Of a stretch of 16,347 nucleotides of DNA, positions 1 to 6,985 are shown piece by piece. The notes beneath the pieces are model-generated. The model was not told the origin of the DNA and did no database searches. It saw only the letters and a program-made list of their open reading frames with translations. Position 1 is the first letter of the stretch; every line of letters begins with the position of its first letter. Both the position numbers and the translations under genes were made by a program. Location of the stretch: positions 1-16,347 of the forward strand of contig JAIRYX010000005.1 of NCBI GenBank assembly GCA_031267635.1, read 5' to 3'. Origin of the DNA: Planctomycetaceae bacterium (GTDB taxonomy: Bacteria > Planctomycetota > Planctomycetia > Pirellulales > Thermoguttaceae).

Positions 1-435
1 TTTTGGACGTTCGCCCAAAGGGACACGAGAGACATCAGGGACTTTGGGGACTCATTTTTCTGATTTTGCAAACTCTTCGGCGGATTTCCGGTTTTCTTTT
101 TCAAGAAACTCGCCCTGTCTCAATTGTCTCTGGAGTCCCTCGCGTCCCTTGGATTGCTCTCTGTCTGCTTTTGGACGCTCGCTTAAAGGGACACGAGGGA
201 CAACAGGGACTTTGGGGACTCATTTTTCTGATTTTGGAAACTCTTCGGCGGATTTCCGGTTTTCTTTTTCAAGAAACTCGCCCTGTCCCAATTATCCCTG
301 GAGCCCCTCGTGTCCCTTGGATTGCTCTCTTTCTGATTTTGGAAACTCTTCGGCGGATTTCCGGTTTTCTTTTTCAAGAAACTCGCCCTGTCCCAATTAT
401 CCCTAGAGCCCCTCGTGTCCCTTGGATTGCTCTCT
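1..435. repeat. Direct repeats of 105/168 bp with internal inverted repeats
   Basis: A 105-bp core occurs three times, at 58-162, 226-330 and 331-435. The last two differ at very few positions. A 57-bp leader precedes the first two cores (1-57 and 169-225), giving a 168-bp full unit; the third core has no leader. Leader and core end are inverted relative to each other: 15-33 (CCAAAGGGACACGAGAGAC) pairs with 135-152, and 185-201 pairs with 303-318. Each full unit is therefore a roughly 135-bp element bounded by inverted repeats, like a MITE or a large REP hairpin. A decayed core relic (TTTCAGGAAACTCGCC) continues at about 436-482, overlapping the 3' end of the TPR gene. The whole stretch is open in one + frame because both periods are multiples of three. 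I see no protein-like character in that frame and do not call a gene. Confidence 0.9.
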
Positions 436-462
436 TTGAGGATTTTGGGGTTACTCTTTCTT

Positions 463-2205
463 TCAGGAAACTCGCCTATCCCAAAAGTCCCCGGCGTTCT
501 TCTTGTTCCTGTTTGTCTCTAACTTTCCGCCTTCTAACGCCGAAGTTGCGAACGGGACGAAATAAGTCGGGTACGCTTTGTTGTAATGAAGGTAAGAATG
601 AAACGCAACAAGAATCCTCTGCGTCAATTGTTCAACGGACTCGTCGGGGATTTGGTGGAACAGACGCACGTCGGGATACCAAGGCGAATTCGATTTCGAT
701 AAATGCCAACGCCAATCGCATACTCGCGGAAGGATAACCCAACACGGAACGCCAAGCGCCGCCGCAAGGTGCGCCTGAAAACCCGACGGAGTAATCACTA
801 ACTCCAACGACGCAATCATCGCCGCCAAATCGTCGAGATCGGCGGTGAACGCTTCCGGAAAAAACTCGACGTTAGCGGAAGACTGTTCGCACAACTCTTG
901 CCATGCCTTTTGGCGGCTTCCGTGTTGCAAGCTCACCCAACAAACGTCGTCGCACGCCGGCGTTGCCAGTAATGTTTCAAGCGTATCAATCGCCATTCGG
1001 CGTTGTTCCGCCGGTTCGGGCGACCACGATCCTTCCCAAAGGATTCCTATTTTCCTTTGACCTCGCCGTTCCGCGAGCCGCTTTTTCCATCGCGCGGTTT
1101 TTCCGGGCGCCGGAATCAAATAAGGAGAATGCGATTCGGGAAACCGATTAAAATCCGCACGGAAAAATCGCGGCAAACTTCCAAACGCAACTTGCGTGTC
1201 CCAGTAAACTCCCGGAAATTGATCAGGAACAATCGGCTGATCGCTTGCGCGAACAATCGTCATGTTGGGGAAAGAGCGGACAAAAAGAGAATAAAGGATC
1301 GGGTTGCATTCGACGTAACAATGTCCGACGTTTTCCGCCAGTTCGCGAAGACAGGAGGCAAAAAGGATTTCCGAGCTTACGCCTCCCTCGCCATACGCCA
1401 AAACGGAATCTTCTTTCACGCATTCACCGTTCCAATCGGGCAGGAAGTGGTGATTCCACGTTCCCGGCTCGCACAACCGGCGGGCTTCAAAGCCGAGCCA
1501 GCCGCGTTCCAGCTCGCCGTTTGCCAAAAGCGATTGCCCATATCCGTACAACGCGCGAACATGATGGGGATTGCGTGAAATCATGGACTCAAAATACGGA
1601 ATCGCCGCGCTGAAATCGGCGTCGGCTTGAAGCGATTCGGCTAAAAGAATCTGCGCCTGCTCCGCATGCGGATCAAGTCGCAAAACCTCCCGCGCGGCGG
1701 AAACCGTTTGCGGATAATCTTTCGCAATATGCGCAATATGCGCGATGGTCATCCATGCCGAACAATCATCCGGCGCGATTTGCACGGCGTTTTGAAATAC
1801 TTCCAACGCCTTTGCGTATTCGCCCATTTCAAAATGGATATTGCCGAGGACAAGATACGGATCTTGACAAGCAGGTCGGATTCTCGCGGATTCCTGCAAC
1901 GATTCAATCGCGGAATCCATACGTTGCAGTTTCCGAAAGCTCAAGCCGCAAAGCAAATAAAGCGTGCCGAGCAATTCTATCTCTTTGGCGGTCGGATTGA
2001 CCAGCGATTTCAAAAGAGGAACGGCTTTTTGGAAAAATTCGATCCCCTGTTCCAATTCTCCCAGACACGTATAAATTTCCCCTAACGAGGCACAATAGCG
2101 GATGTTCTTCGGATTGGCGGCAAACAACTGCAAATAAAGCGGTAACGCTTCGTCCCATTTTTGTTCAAGGAACATTTTTTTCGCTTCTATTTCGTGCGAT
2201 TCCAT
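463..2205 (-). CDS. TPR-repeat protein with C-terminal GT9-like glycosyltransferase domain
   Basis: The 580-aa product has no signal peptide and is probably cytoplasmic. Residues about 5-245 are TPR helices, for example PYLVLGNIHFEMGEYAKALE at 116-135. Residues about 385-540 resemble the heptosyltransferase-like (GT9-fold) C-terminal half seen in many bacterial TPR proteins: KIGILWEGS at 385-393, VSLQHG at 424-429, HLAAALGVPCWVILP at 479-493, and DWRW followed by NSPWYPDVRLF at 497-515. Proteins of this type are usually linked to glycan or lipopolysaccharide assembly; donor and acceptor cannot be read from sequence. Where the family normally shows a SxDTxxAHLAGA-type motif, this protein has TPSGFQAHLAAA, so the Asp is absent and catalysis is uncertain. 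The ATG at 2205 is supported by AGGAG (2213-2217, minus) seven bases upstream. The last 30 or so residues are low-complexity and lie next to the 1-435 repeats. The stop is TGA. Confidence 0.85.
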   Translation of the reverse strand: MESHEIEAKKMFLEQKWDEALPLYLQLFAANPKNIRYCASLGEIYTCLGELEQGIEFFQKAVPLLKSLVNPTAKEIELLGTLYLLCGLSFRKLQRMDSAIESLQESARIRPACQDPYLVLGNIHFEMGEYAKALEVFQNAVQIAPDDCSAWMTIAHIAHIAKDYPQTVSAAREVLRLDPHAEQAQILLAESLQADADFSAAIPYFESMISRNPHHVRALYGYGQSLLANGELERGWLGFEARRLCEPGTWNHHFLPDWNGECVKEDSVLAYGEGGVSSEILFASCLRELAENVGHCYVECNPILYSLFVRSFPNMTIVRASDQPIVPDQFPGVYWDTQVAFGSLPRFFRADFNRFPESHSPYLIPAPGKTARWKKRLAERRGQRKIGILWEGSWSPEPAEQRRMAIDTLETLLATPACDDVCWVSLQHGSRQKAWQELCEQSSANVEFFPEAFTADLDDLAAMIASLELVITPSGFQAHLAAALGVPCWVILPRVCDWRWHLSKSNSPWYPDVRLFHQIPDESVEQLTQRILVAFHSYLHYNKAYPTYFVPFATSALEGGKLETNRNKKNAGDFWDRRVS

Positions 2206-2456
2206 TCGCTATCTCCTGCTTTCAGAAAGACGGTGATTTTTCCTCGAAATCCAGATTTTGTAACAACAGGGATATTATCGGCGAAAACGCCGCCTTAATT
2301 GATACAATCCGTAAAATAACCAACAACTCCGACGGAAACAAGGAAAAAGCTCTTGAAGAAAATTGGGCTTGTCTGAAAGAGTGGATTTGGATAAATTGTA
2401 AGAGCGGCGATTTATTGTTCTTTACTTATCCATTCCTTCGTTTTTATTTCAAATGA
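2206..2456 (+). pseudogene. Start-less coding-like frame ending in an ATGA overlap
   Basis: The spacer between the divergent TPR and OstA-like genes is open in one + frame across its whole length. It reads like protein (for example GENAALIDTIRKITNNSDGN and EENWACLKEWIWINCKSGDL) and ends at TGA 2454-2456, which overlaps the ATG at 2453. An ATGA overlap is usual between co-translated genes. No ATG, GTG or TTG start with a Shine-Dalgarno sequence is visible, and upstream the frame only runs antisense into the TPR gene. It may be the 3' remnant of a lost upstream gene, or chance in 83 codons. A small GC hairpin (CGGCG-AAAA-CGCCG, 2279-2292) lies inside. I do not recognise the peptide. Confidence 0.25.
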
Positions 2457-5400
2457 CCAAACACCGGTTTTTCTTTACTGTCGGCAGTTTTGCGGCGACG
2501 ATGGCGGCTTATGCGTTTTATTCGCAGATGCTTGTACCTTTTATTCTTCCGGCAAAGGACGCTGTGTCGAACGTTACAACGCAGCCGCCTCGAAATCTCG
2601 AAAACAAAGAACTCTTGGGAAAGCTCTTTGAGCCGGATTCGTGGGTTTTCGACGGCACTGACCGTCTGACGGTTCAGGACGGCGGTCTCGAAATCTTGTA
2701 TAACAAGCTGGAGAATCTCAACGAGAATCAATATCAGGTCAGTCCGTGCGCGGTTTTGATGTTTCCAAACAATCATCGTGAGTTAACGCCGGAGGAGAAA
2801 TACCGGCAGGCGGTGGTTCTTGAGGCGTCAAATTACGCGGTGTTGGAATTGACGGGGGATATTCTTTCCGGCAACATACAGTTTAAGAGCGGGCAGTTTG
2901 GCGGCACTGTGACAATCCGCAGCGACATGAAAAAGCCGGATACGTCGGACGATCTGAAAGTCACGACAAGCGACGTTTCGTTTGACTTCAACCAAATTCA
3001 GACGCGGAACCGCGTTGACTTCCAATTTGGACCGAACCGAGGAAACGGAAGCCGCTTGATTATCGAACTTGCCAACGCCGACGAAACGAAAAAAGGAAAT
3101 CCGCCCAATACGGTCAAGCGGATCGAATTGCAGCAACTCGGCGAACTGCGGCTCTATGTGTCGGACAAAAAATCCGCCGACGCGCTTGCTTTGCCGTCTT
3201 CGCCGCCGACGCAACAAAAGTCCGCCGAGCAGCTTTCCGAAGTGATTGTGACCTGCAAAGGAGTCGTCGATTCGTCCGCCGACCCGAACAATCCGTCGCA
3301 ATGGCTGCTGACATTCCGCGATCAAGTCGATGTGATTCGCCCGACAATGGGCGGAGCGGCGGATAAGCTCACTTGTCAGCAATTGGAGATCGCGTTCGGA
3401 GAAAAAGCAAACAATATTGCCAATCTTACCGCAAACCGATCGTCGAACGAGCGTCCGGAGAGCAATAAAAGTCCCTTGAGCCGGTTCAATTCTTTTGAGC
3501 CGTTACAAGTGAAAGCAACCGGAACGCCGGTGATTGCCGCGTCGCCGTCCACGAAAAGCTTTCAAGCGGTCGGAAATGAGTTGACGCTCGATCTGGTTCG
3601 AGACGAACTGTCGCTGCTGGGCGGCAACTCAATTTCCTTATTATACGATCAATTTAAGATGAGCGGCAAGGCGCTCTATTATGCCTACGACCGCAACGGC
3701 GGCATAGGAAAACTCGATATGCCCGATGCGGGAACGCTCGAAGGGCGAGCGGGCGCAGCCGACGCTAAAACTTTTCGATTGACGTGGAGCGACCAGCTTA
3801 AAGTCTTGCCCGATAAGAATGATCCGGCATTGACTTTGGTGCAGATTCAGGGTTCGCCGAAGATACAGGTTCAGGGAATCGGCGACGCGACGGCGGATGA
3901 AGTCTTCCTCTGGTGCGATACGAATAAAAAAAACGCCGACGCAACGTCTGCCAACGGCAATCTGCTGTCTGCAAACAGCAATTTGTCGGGGAGAAGCAAT
4001 GCGGAATGGGATTTGAAAACGATTTTGCTGCACAAACGGGTCTTGCTCAAGACCGAGGACGGCGAATGTACGACCAATGAGTTAAAGATTACCTTTCAAG
4101 AACCGCCCGCGCAGTCCAATGCGAGCGGCGGGAACGGCGTTGCTGCCGCGGGAAACGGCACTGCTGCCGCAGGGAACGGCGCTGCTGCCGCGGGGAACCG
4201 CTCCCAAGCGACTCCGGCGTCCCAAGCATCCCAAGCGTCCGGCAGAGGAGGAGCTTTACGTTTGCCCGTATCGCTTTTATCGGGTAACGGCGTCTCGGCT
4301 TCCGGGACTCAAGGGAATCAAACGTCGCCAACGTCTCGGCAGACTCCAAAATCGTCCTACACGGTTTACGCGGATCAAATTGAAATTCTTGCGTCGATGG
4401 TTGGACAGGAAACGCTTGTGGATCAGATTATTATGACCAAAAGCGTCAAGCTCGACGAACGCGCTCTTGCCGGTGCGGCAAGCGATCCGATTCATTTGTC
4501 CGGCGCGAAGGTACATATCCGCAAGCCCGACTCGCCGGAGACGTCCGTGACAATTTTCGGCGACAGCAAGATTACCGGCGGTCATGCGATGTTTATCGGG
4601 CGGGGCGTTACGCTGATGGGCGCGAATATCAATGTGGATCGCGCAAAGAACCTCTTTTGGGTGGACGGTCAGGGGCGGCTGGAGATTTCTGCACAAGCGG
4701 TCGCGGGCGCATCCGCGACGGGCAATACAGCGTCCGCGACAAGAAATGCAGGAAACACGGGGAACAATTTGAATAGCAGCTTTGCGAAATTGTTCGGCTC
4801 TAATCCGCAAACGGCGGCGGCGAACGCGAACAAAGCAATCATCATCGATTGGCGGGGCAGTATGGAGTTTGACGGACAGCGTCTTTTCTTTATCAAAGAC
4901 GTGGATGTGAATTATTCGCTGATGGCAATTAACAAGAGCGAACGAATTGAGGTGTATTTGGCGAAGCCGTTTCGATTCTTTGAGAAAGACGACGCCGGCG
5001 AAGTGGAGGCGGAACGGATCGTTGTCCGCGGAAATATCGATATTGACCGTGACGCTTACGACGCCGCCGGTCAAACGTCCCGCGCTCACATCAAGTTGAC
5101 CGCGATTGAAGTCTTTCCGAAGACCGGAAGTTTCAAGGGACTCGGTCCGGGACACATTTCCTCGATCTTTAACATGAAGGCGAAAGACAGTCAACTCCTG
5201 AACGGCGCGGGGAATCCGTCCATGCAATCAGCCGCCTCGTCGCAAGAGCCGCCGAAGTCGCAATTACTCCTCCCCAAGAGCGGCGTCATGAGCGACGGTC
5301 TCAAGTTTCTGCAATGCGACTTCTTCGGCTCCGCCGAGGGAAATTACAATACCGGGCAGATTGTCTTTCGGGACAAGACGGTAACGGTCATTTGTCCGGT

Positions 5401-5791
5401 GCAAACATTCCGAGACGTGGTTAACGTGAATAATACACGGAATATTATCGCAAACGGAATGCGTCTGGAATGCAATCAACTGACGCTGAATCAAAATAAG
5501 ATCGCCCTAAGCAACGCAGCGTCCATTGAGATGAAAGCGGAAGGCAACACGCGGATTGAAATGACGCACGAGAACCGCTATTATATCGCCAACGCGGACA
5601 AAATCATGTTTGACCAAGCCAAAAACCTGCTGACATTCATGGGCAATGTTTACTCCGACGCGGTACTCAGCAGCGCAGCCAACATGAATGCGCCGACACA
5701 ACGCTATGCGTCCGCCAAACGAATTGAGCTTAACCTTGTCACCCGCGAAGGACGCGTCGATGGAATCAGCGGGAACTTTTTCATTCCGTGA
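2453..5791 (+). CDS. Giant membrane-anchored OstA/LptA-like protein
   Basis: The 1112-aa product opens with a single hydrophobic segment (residues about 5-34, FFFTVGSFAATMAAYAFYSQ), so it is likely anchored in the inner membrane with a periplasmic body. The body is a long series of beta-strand-rich repeats typical of OstA/LptA-LptC beta-jellyrolls: DKLTCQQLEIAF (about 304-315), SSYTVYADQIEILASM (about 637-652), and near the C-terminus YYIANADKIMFDQAKNLLTF and RYASAKRIELNLVTREGRVDGISGNFF. In the Lpt system such folds bridge lipopolysaccharide across the periplasm; E. coli LptA and LptC are each under 200 aa, so this would be a fused, extended version. Residues about 555-635 form a Gly/Ala/Asn/Ser linker with a heptapeptide repeat. 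The ATG has no clear Shine-Dalgarno sequence. The TGA stop at 5789-5791 is followed by an open frame to 6208. The OstA fold assignment is fairly sure; the Lpt role is inferred. Confidence 0.75.
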   Translation: MTKHRFFFTVGSFAATMAAYAFYSQMLVPFILPAKDAVSNVTTQPPRNLENKELLGKLFEPDSWVFDGTDRLTVQDGGLEILYNKLENLNENQYQVSPCAVLMFPNNHRELTPEEKYRQAVVLEASNYAVLELTGDILSGNIQFKSGQFGGTVTIRSDMKKPDTSDDLKVTTSDVSFDFNQIQTRNRVDFQFGPNRGNGSRLIIELANADETKKGNPPNTVKRIELQQLGELRLYVSDKKSADALALPSSPPTQQKSAEQLSEVIVTCKGVVDSSADPNNPSQWLLTFRDQVDVIRPTMGGAADKLTCQQLEIAFGEKANNIANLTANRSSNERPESNKSPLSRFNSFEPLQVKATGTPVIAASPSTKSFQAVGNELTLDLVRDELSLLGGNSISLLYDQFKMSGKALYYAYDRNGGIGKLDMPDAGTLEGRAGAADAKTFRLTWSDQLKVLPDKNDPALTLVQIQGSPKIQVQGIGDATADEVFLWCDTNKKNADATSANGNLLSANSNLSGRSNAEWDLKTILLHKRVLLKTEDGECTTNELKITFQEPPAQSNASGGNGVAAAGNGTAAAGNGAAAAGNRSQATPASQASQASGRGGALRLPVSLLSGNGVSASGTQGNQTSPTSRQTPKSSYTVYADQIEILASMVGQETLVDQIIMTKSVKLDERALAGAASDPIHLSGAKVHIRKPDSPETSVTIFGDSKITGGHAMFIGRGVTLMGANINVDRAKNLFWVDGQGRLEISAQAVAGASATGNTASATRNAGNTGNNLNSSFAKLFGSNPQTAAANANKAIIIDWRGSMEFDGQRLFFIKDVDVNYSLMAINKSERIEVYLAKPFRFFEKDDAGEVEAERIVVRGNIDIDRDAYDAAGQTSRAHIKLTAIEVFPKTGSFKGLGPGHISSIFNMKAKDSQLLNGAGNPSMQSAASSQEPPKSQLLLPKSGVMSDGLKFLQCDFFGSAEGNYNTGQIVFRDKTVTVICPVQTFRDVVNVNNTRNIIANGMRLECNQLTLNQNKIALSNAASIEMKAEGNTRIEMTHENRYYIANADKIMFDQAKNLLTFMGNVYSDAVLSSAANMNAPTQRYASAKRIELNLVTREGRVDGISGNFFIP
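4130..4192 (+). repeat. 21-bp tandem repeat inside the OstA-like gene
   Basis: Three units of 21 bp (4130-4150, 4151-4171, 4172-4192), each GGGAACGGC..TGCTGCCGC with small changes, plus a decaying fourth from 4193. They encode the heptapeptide GNGxAAA in the flexible linker of the OstA-like protein. Immediately after come shorter CCCAAGC-type repeats encoding SQA/TPA/SQA/SQA. The period matches the two intergenic arrays downstream, but the motif does not. Confidence 0.85.
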
Positions 5792-5809
5792 GAGCAAAAC
5801 CACGCAAAC

Positions 5810-5908
5810 ATCAGTCCCTCGCAGAGGTTTCGCAGTCCTTCGCGGCGGTTTATCAGTGCCTCGTGGAGGTTTCGCAACGCCTCGCGGAGGTTTCGCAGTC
5901 CCGCCGCC
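5810..5908 (+). repeat. 21-bp tandem array A with CCTCGCGGAGG hairpins
   Basis: Four full units start at 5810, 5831, 5852 and 5873, with a partial fifth at 5894-5908. The consensus is close to CGCAGTCCCTCGCGGAGGTTT. Each unit carries a small dyad (CCTC-GCG-GAGG in the fourth; imperfect elsewhere). The array starts 19 bases past the TGA of the OstA-like gene, in the gap where that gene converges with the HTH-EIIA gene. Units are contiguous with no spacers, so it is not a CRISPR. It could be a transcription or mRNA-decay barrier, or neutral slippage DNA. Confidence 0.85.
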
Positions 5909-6018
5909 AGAGAGAATCCTTACAAGATTGATTCGGTTGATGGCGTTTACATCGCCGGTGAAAACCGCGAGCTGTCCGCAGGGAACGTCCGCAGTATAAA
6001 AAAAGACGACGGATGTTC

Positions 6019-6144
6019 TATGATTAGTTGCGGAGATTCCGTTATTAAATACGGAACTTCCGTTGCTAACAACGCGAGTTTCGTTGCCGGCAACGAGACT
6101 CGCGTTGCCAGCAACAAGACGCGCGTTGTTAGGAACGGAACTTC
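6019..6144 (+). repeat. 21-bp tandem array B of CGTT...AACG dyads
   Basis: Five clear units start at 6040, 6061, 6082, 6103 and 6124, preceded by a decayed sixth at 6019. Nearly every unit keeps an inverted pair while the middle varies: CGTTGctaaCAACG, CGTTGccggCAACG, CGTTGccagCAAC, and CGTTgttaggAACG. The array also folds as one large cruciform centred between 6088 and 6089, with arms 6062-6088 and 6089-6115 pairing at all but two positions if one G-T pair is allowed. It lies between convergent genes, where REP-like hairpins commonly sit. The frame is open in all units and would encode heptads such as SVANNAS-FVAGNET-RVASNKT; I do not call it coding. Confidence 0.85.
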
Positions 6145-6159
6145 CCCGAAGTTCCTTTT
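6137..6159 (+). terminator. Intrinsic terminator for the OstA-like gene
   Basis: Stem GGAACTT (6137-6143) and AAGTTCC (6149-6155), loop CCCCG, followed directly by TTTT. It reads in the + direction, about 350 bases past the OstA-like stop, and overlaps the last unit of array B. It would also stop + transcription from running antisense into the HTH-EIIA gene that ends at 6177. Confidence 0.5.
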
Positions 6160-6176
6160 GCCTCTTGGAGTATCAA

Positions 6177-6887
6177 CTATTCAATCGCGGCTTCGGTATC
6201 GGCAATGAGTTGCTTGATTTCCTGCGCGGATTCAAGCTGCCGGAGAGTGGCGAGAAAGTTTGGAGCGGTGAGGACTCGGCTGAGACGCGCTAAAAGTCGA
6301 AGATGAATTTGATCGTCCATGCTGCAGAGTAAAAAGAAGACGTCCGTCAGGTTTCCGAAACCGCCGCCGAATGGAATCCCCGCCCTCGCAACGCCGAGCG
6401 CAAGGAATGTTTCGCTAAGTAGATTCGGCATAGGACGCCGCGGATGTAAAATCGCGACTCCGTTATCAAGAGCGGTCGGGTGCAGTTCTTCGCGTTTGCG
6501 AAGCGCGTCCGCCATTTTCTCTCCGTCCCAGAGCAATCCGGTATTGACCGCCAACTGCGTCATGGAACGAATAGCCGATTCCTTTGTGCGGACAGCCAAT
6601 GGAACCGCGACAGCTTCCAGCGGCAAAAACGTGACGATGGAAGCGGTCGGTTGTTCGTCGGGCGGCGACGCCCGCTCGAAATTCTCTTCAATGACCGCTA
6701 ACTCGCTGTCATCGGAAACGCCGATTCGCTGTTCCAGCCAAGTATTAATCTCCGGCATACTGAATTGCCACTCTCCCTTAACCTTGCGACCGGGAATATC
6801 GCCTCTGTCCACGAGTTTCTTCACTTTGGATTCCGGTAAATGCAGATATTTTACAAGCTGCGGAAAGCTCAAGACCGAATGCGGCAT
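6177..6887 (-). CDS. HTH (excisionase/MerR-type) + PtsN-like EIIA fusion regulator
   Basis: The 236-aa product is soluble. Residues about 5-52 form a short winged-helix/excisionase-type DNA-binding domain (LSFPQLVKYLHLPESKVKKL then GDIPGRKVKGEWQF and INTWLEQ). Residues about 85-236 form a PTS EIIA domain of the fructose/nitrogen (PtsN) type. DNGVAILHPRR at 141-151 aligns with the family's NGVAIPHGR, placing the phosphorylatable His at 148; the Pro before it is Leu here. LTDVFFLLCSMDDQIHLRLLARLSRVL at 180-206 is the conserved second half. Such a fusion would link phosphotransfer state to DNA binding; no sugar permease domain is present. I chose the ATG at 6887 over 6920 because GGAGAGG sits seven bases upstream of it. 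Stop TAG. Confidence 0.88.
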   Translation of the reverse strand: MPHSVLSFPQLVKYLHLPESKVKKLVDRGDIPGRKVKGEWQFSMPEINTWLEQRIGVSDDSELAVIEENFERASPPDEQPTASIVTFLPLEAVAVPLAVRTKESAIRSMTQLAVNTGLLWDGEKMADALRKREELHPTALDNGVAILHPRRPMPNLLSETFLALGVARAGIPFGGGFGNLTDVFFLLCSMDDQIHLRLLARLSRVLTAPNFLATLRQLESAQEIKQLIADTEAAIE

Positions 6888-6894
6888 AACAAAA

Positions 6895-6901
6895 CCTCTC
6901 C
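6895..6901 (-). promoter_or_regulatory. Shine-Dalgarno site fixing the HTH-EIIA start
   Basis: GGAGAGG on the minus strand, seven bases before ATG 6887. The in-frame ATG at 6920 lies upstream of this site and has no comparable ribosome binding site, so the shorter 236-aa product is preferred. Confidence 0.7.
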
Positions 6902-6937
6902 AATTAACACGATGAAACAAAAATAGCAGAGGGGCTT

Positions 6938-6966
6938 ATTATACTAAAGAGTAAGCCAAGAGACAA
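6938..6966 (-). promoter_or_regulatory. Sigma70-type promoter of the HTH-EIIA gene
   Basis: On the minus strand TTGTCT (6961-6966) is followed by a 17-base spacer and a perfect TATAAT (6938-6943). Transcription would start near 6931, leaving a 5' leader of about 44 bases before ATG 6887. The -35 falls within a relic of the GGGACTTTGGGGAC repeat family. Confidence 0.6.
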
Positions 6967-6985
6967 TCGGGACTTTGAGGACAAG
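6957..6985. repeat. Relic of the GGGACTTTGGGGAC repeat leader
   Basis: GAGACAATCGGGACTTTGAGGAC resembles the leader of the 168-bp units at 1-57 and 169-225 (GGGACAACAGGGACTTTGGGGAC). It looks like a decayed, isolated copy 6.5 kb away. The match is short, so confidence is modest. Confidence 0.35.

Noticed and set aside
3..737. Long + frame through the left repeats (244 codons)
   Set aside because: Open only because repeat periods are multiples of three; the rest is antisense to the TPR gene, and the peptide is just the translated repeat.
1003..2085. Several + frames of 70-190 codons
   Set aside because: Shadows antisense to the well-supported TPR/GT9-like gene; basic, low-information peptides without ribosome sites.
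4277..5227. 316-codon minus-strand frame
   Set aside because: Antisense shadow of the OstA-like gene; rich in Arg and His as expected of reverse-complement codons.
5810..6144. CRISPR array
   Set aside because: Units are contiguous, 21 bp, without unique spacers, and no cas genes are present.
5688..6208. Small + genes encoding heptads (SVPRGGF; RVASNKT) in arrays A and B
   Set aside because: No ribosome sites; frames stay open because of the 21-bp period. Treated as repeats and flagged only as an observation.
6319..6915. 198-codon + frame opposite the HTH-EIIA gene
   Set aside because: The minus strand has clear EIIA and HTH motifs, a Shine-Dalgarno site and a promoter; the + frame has none.
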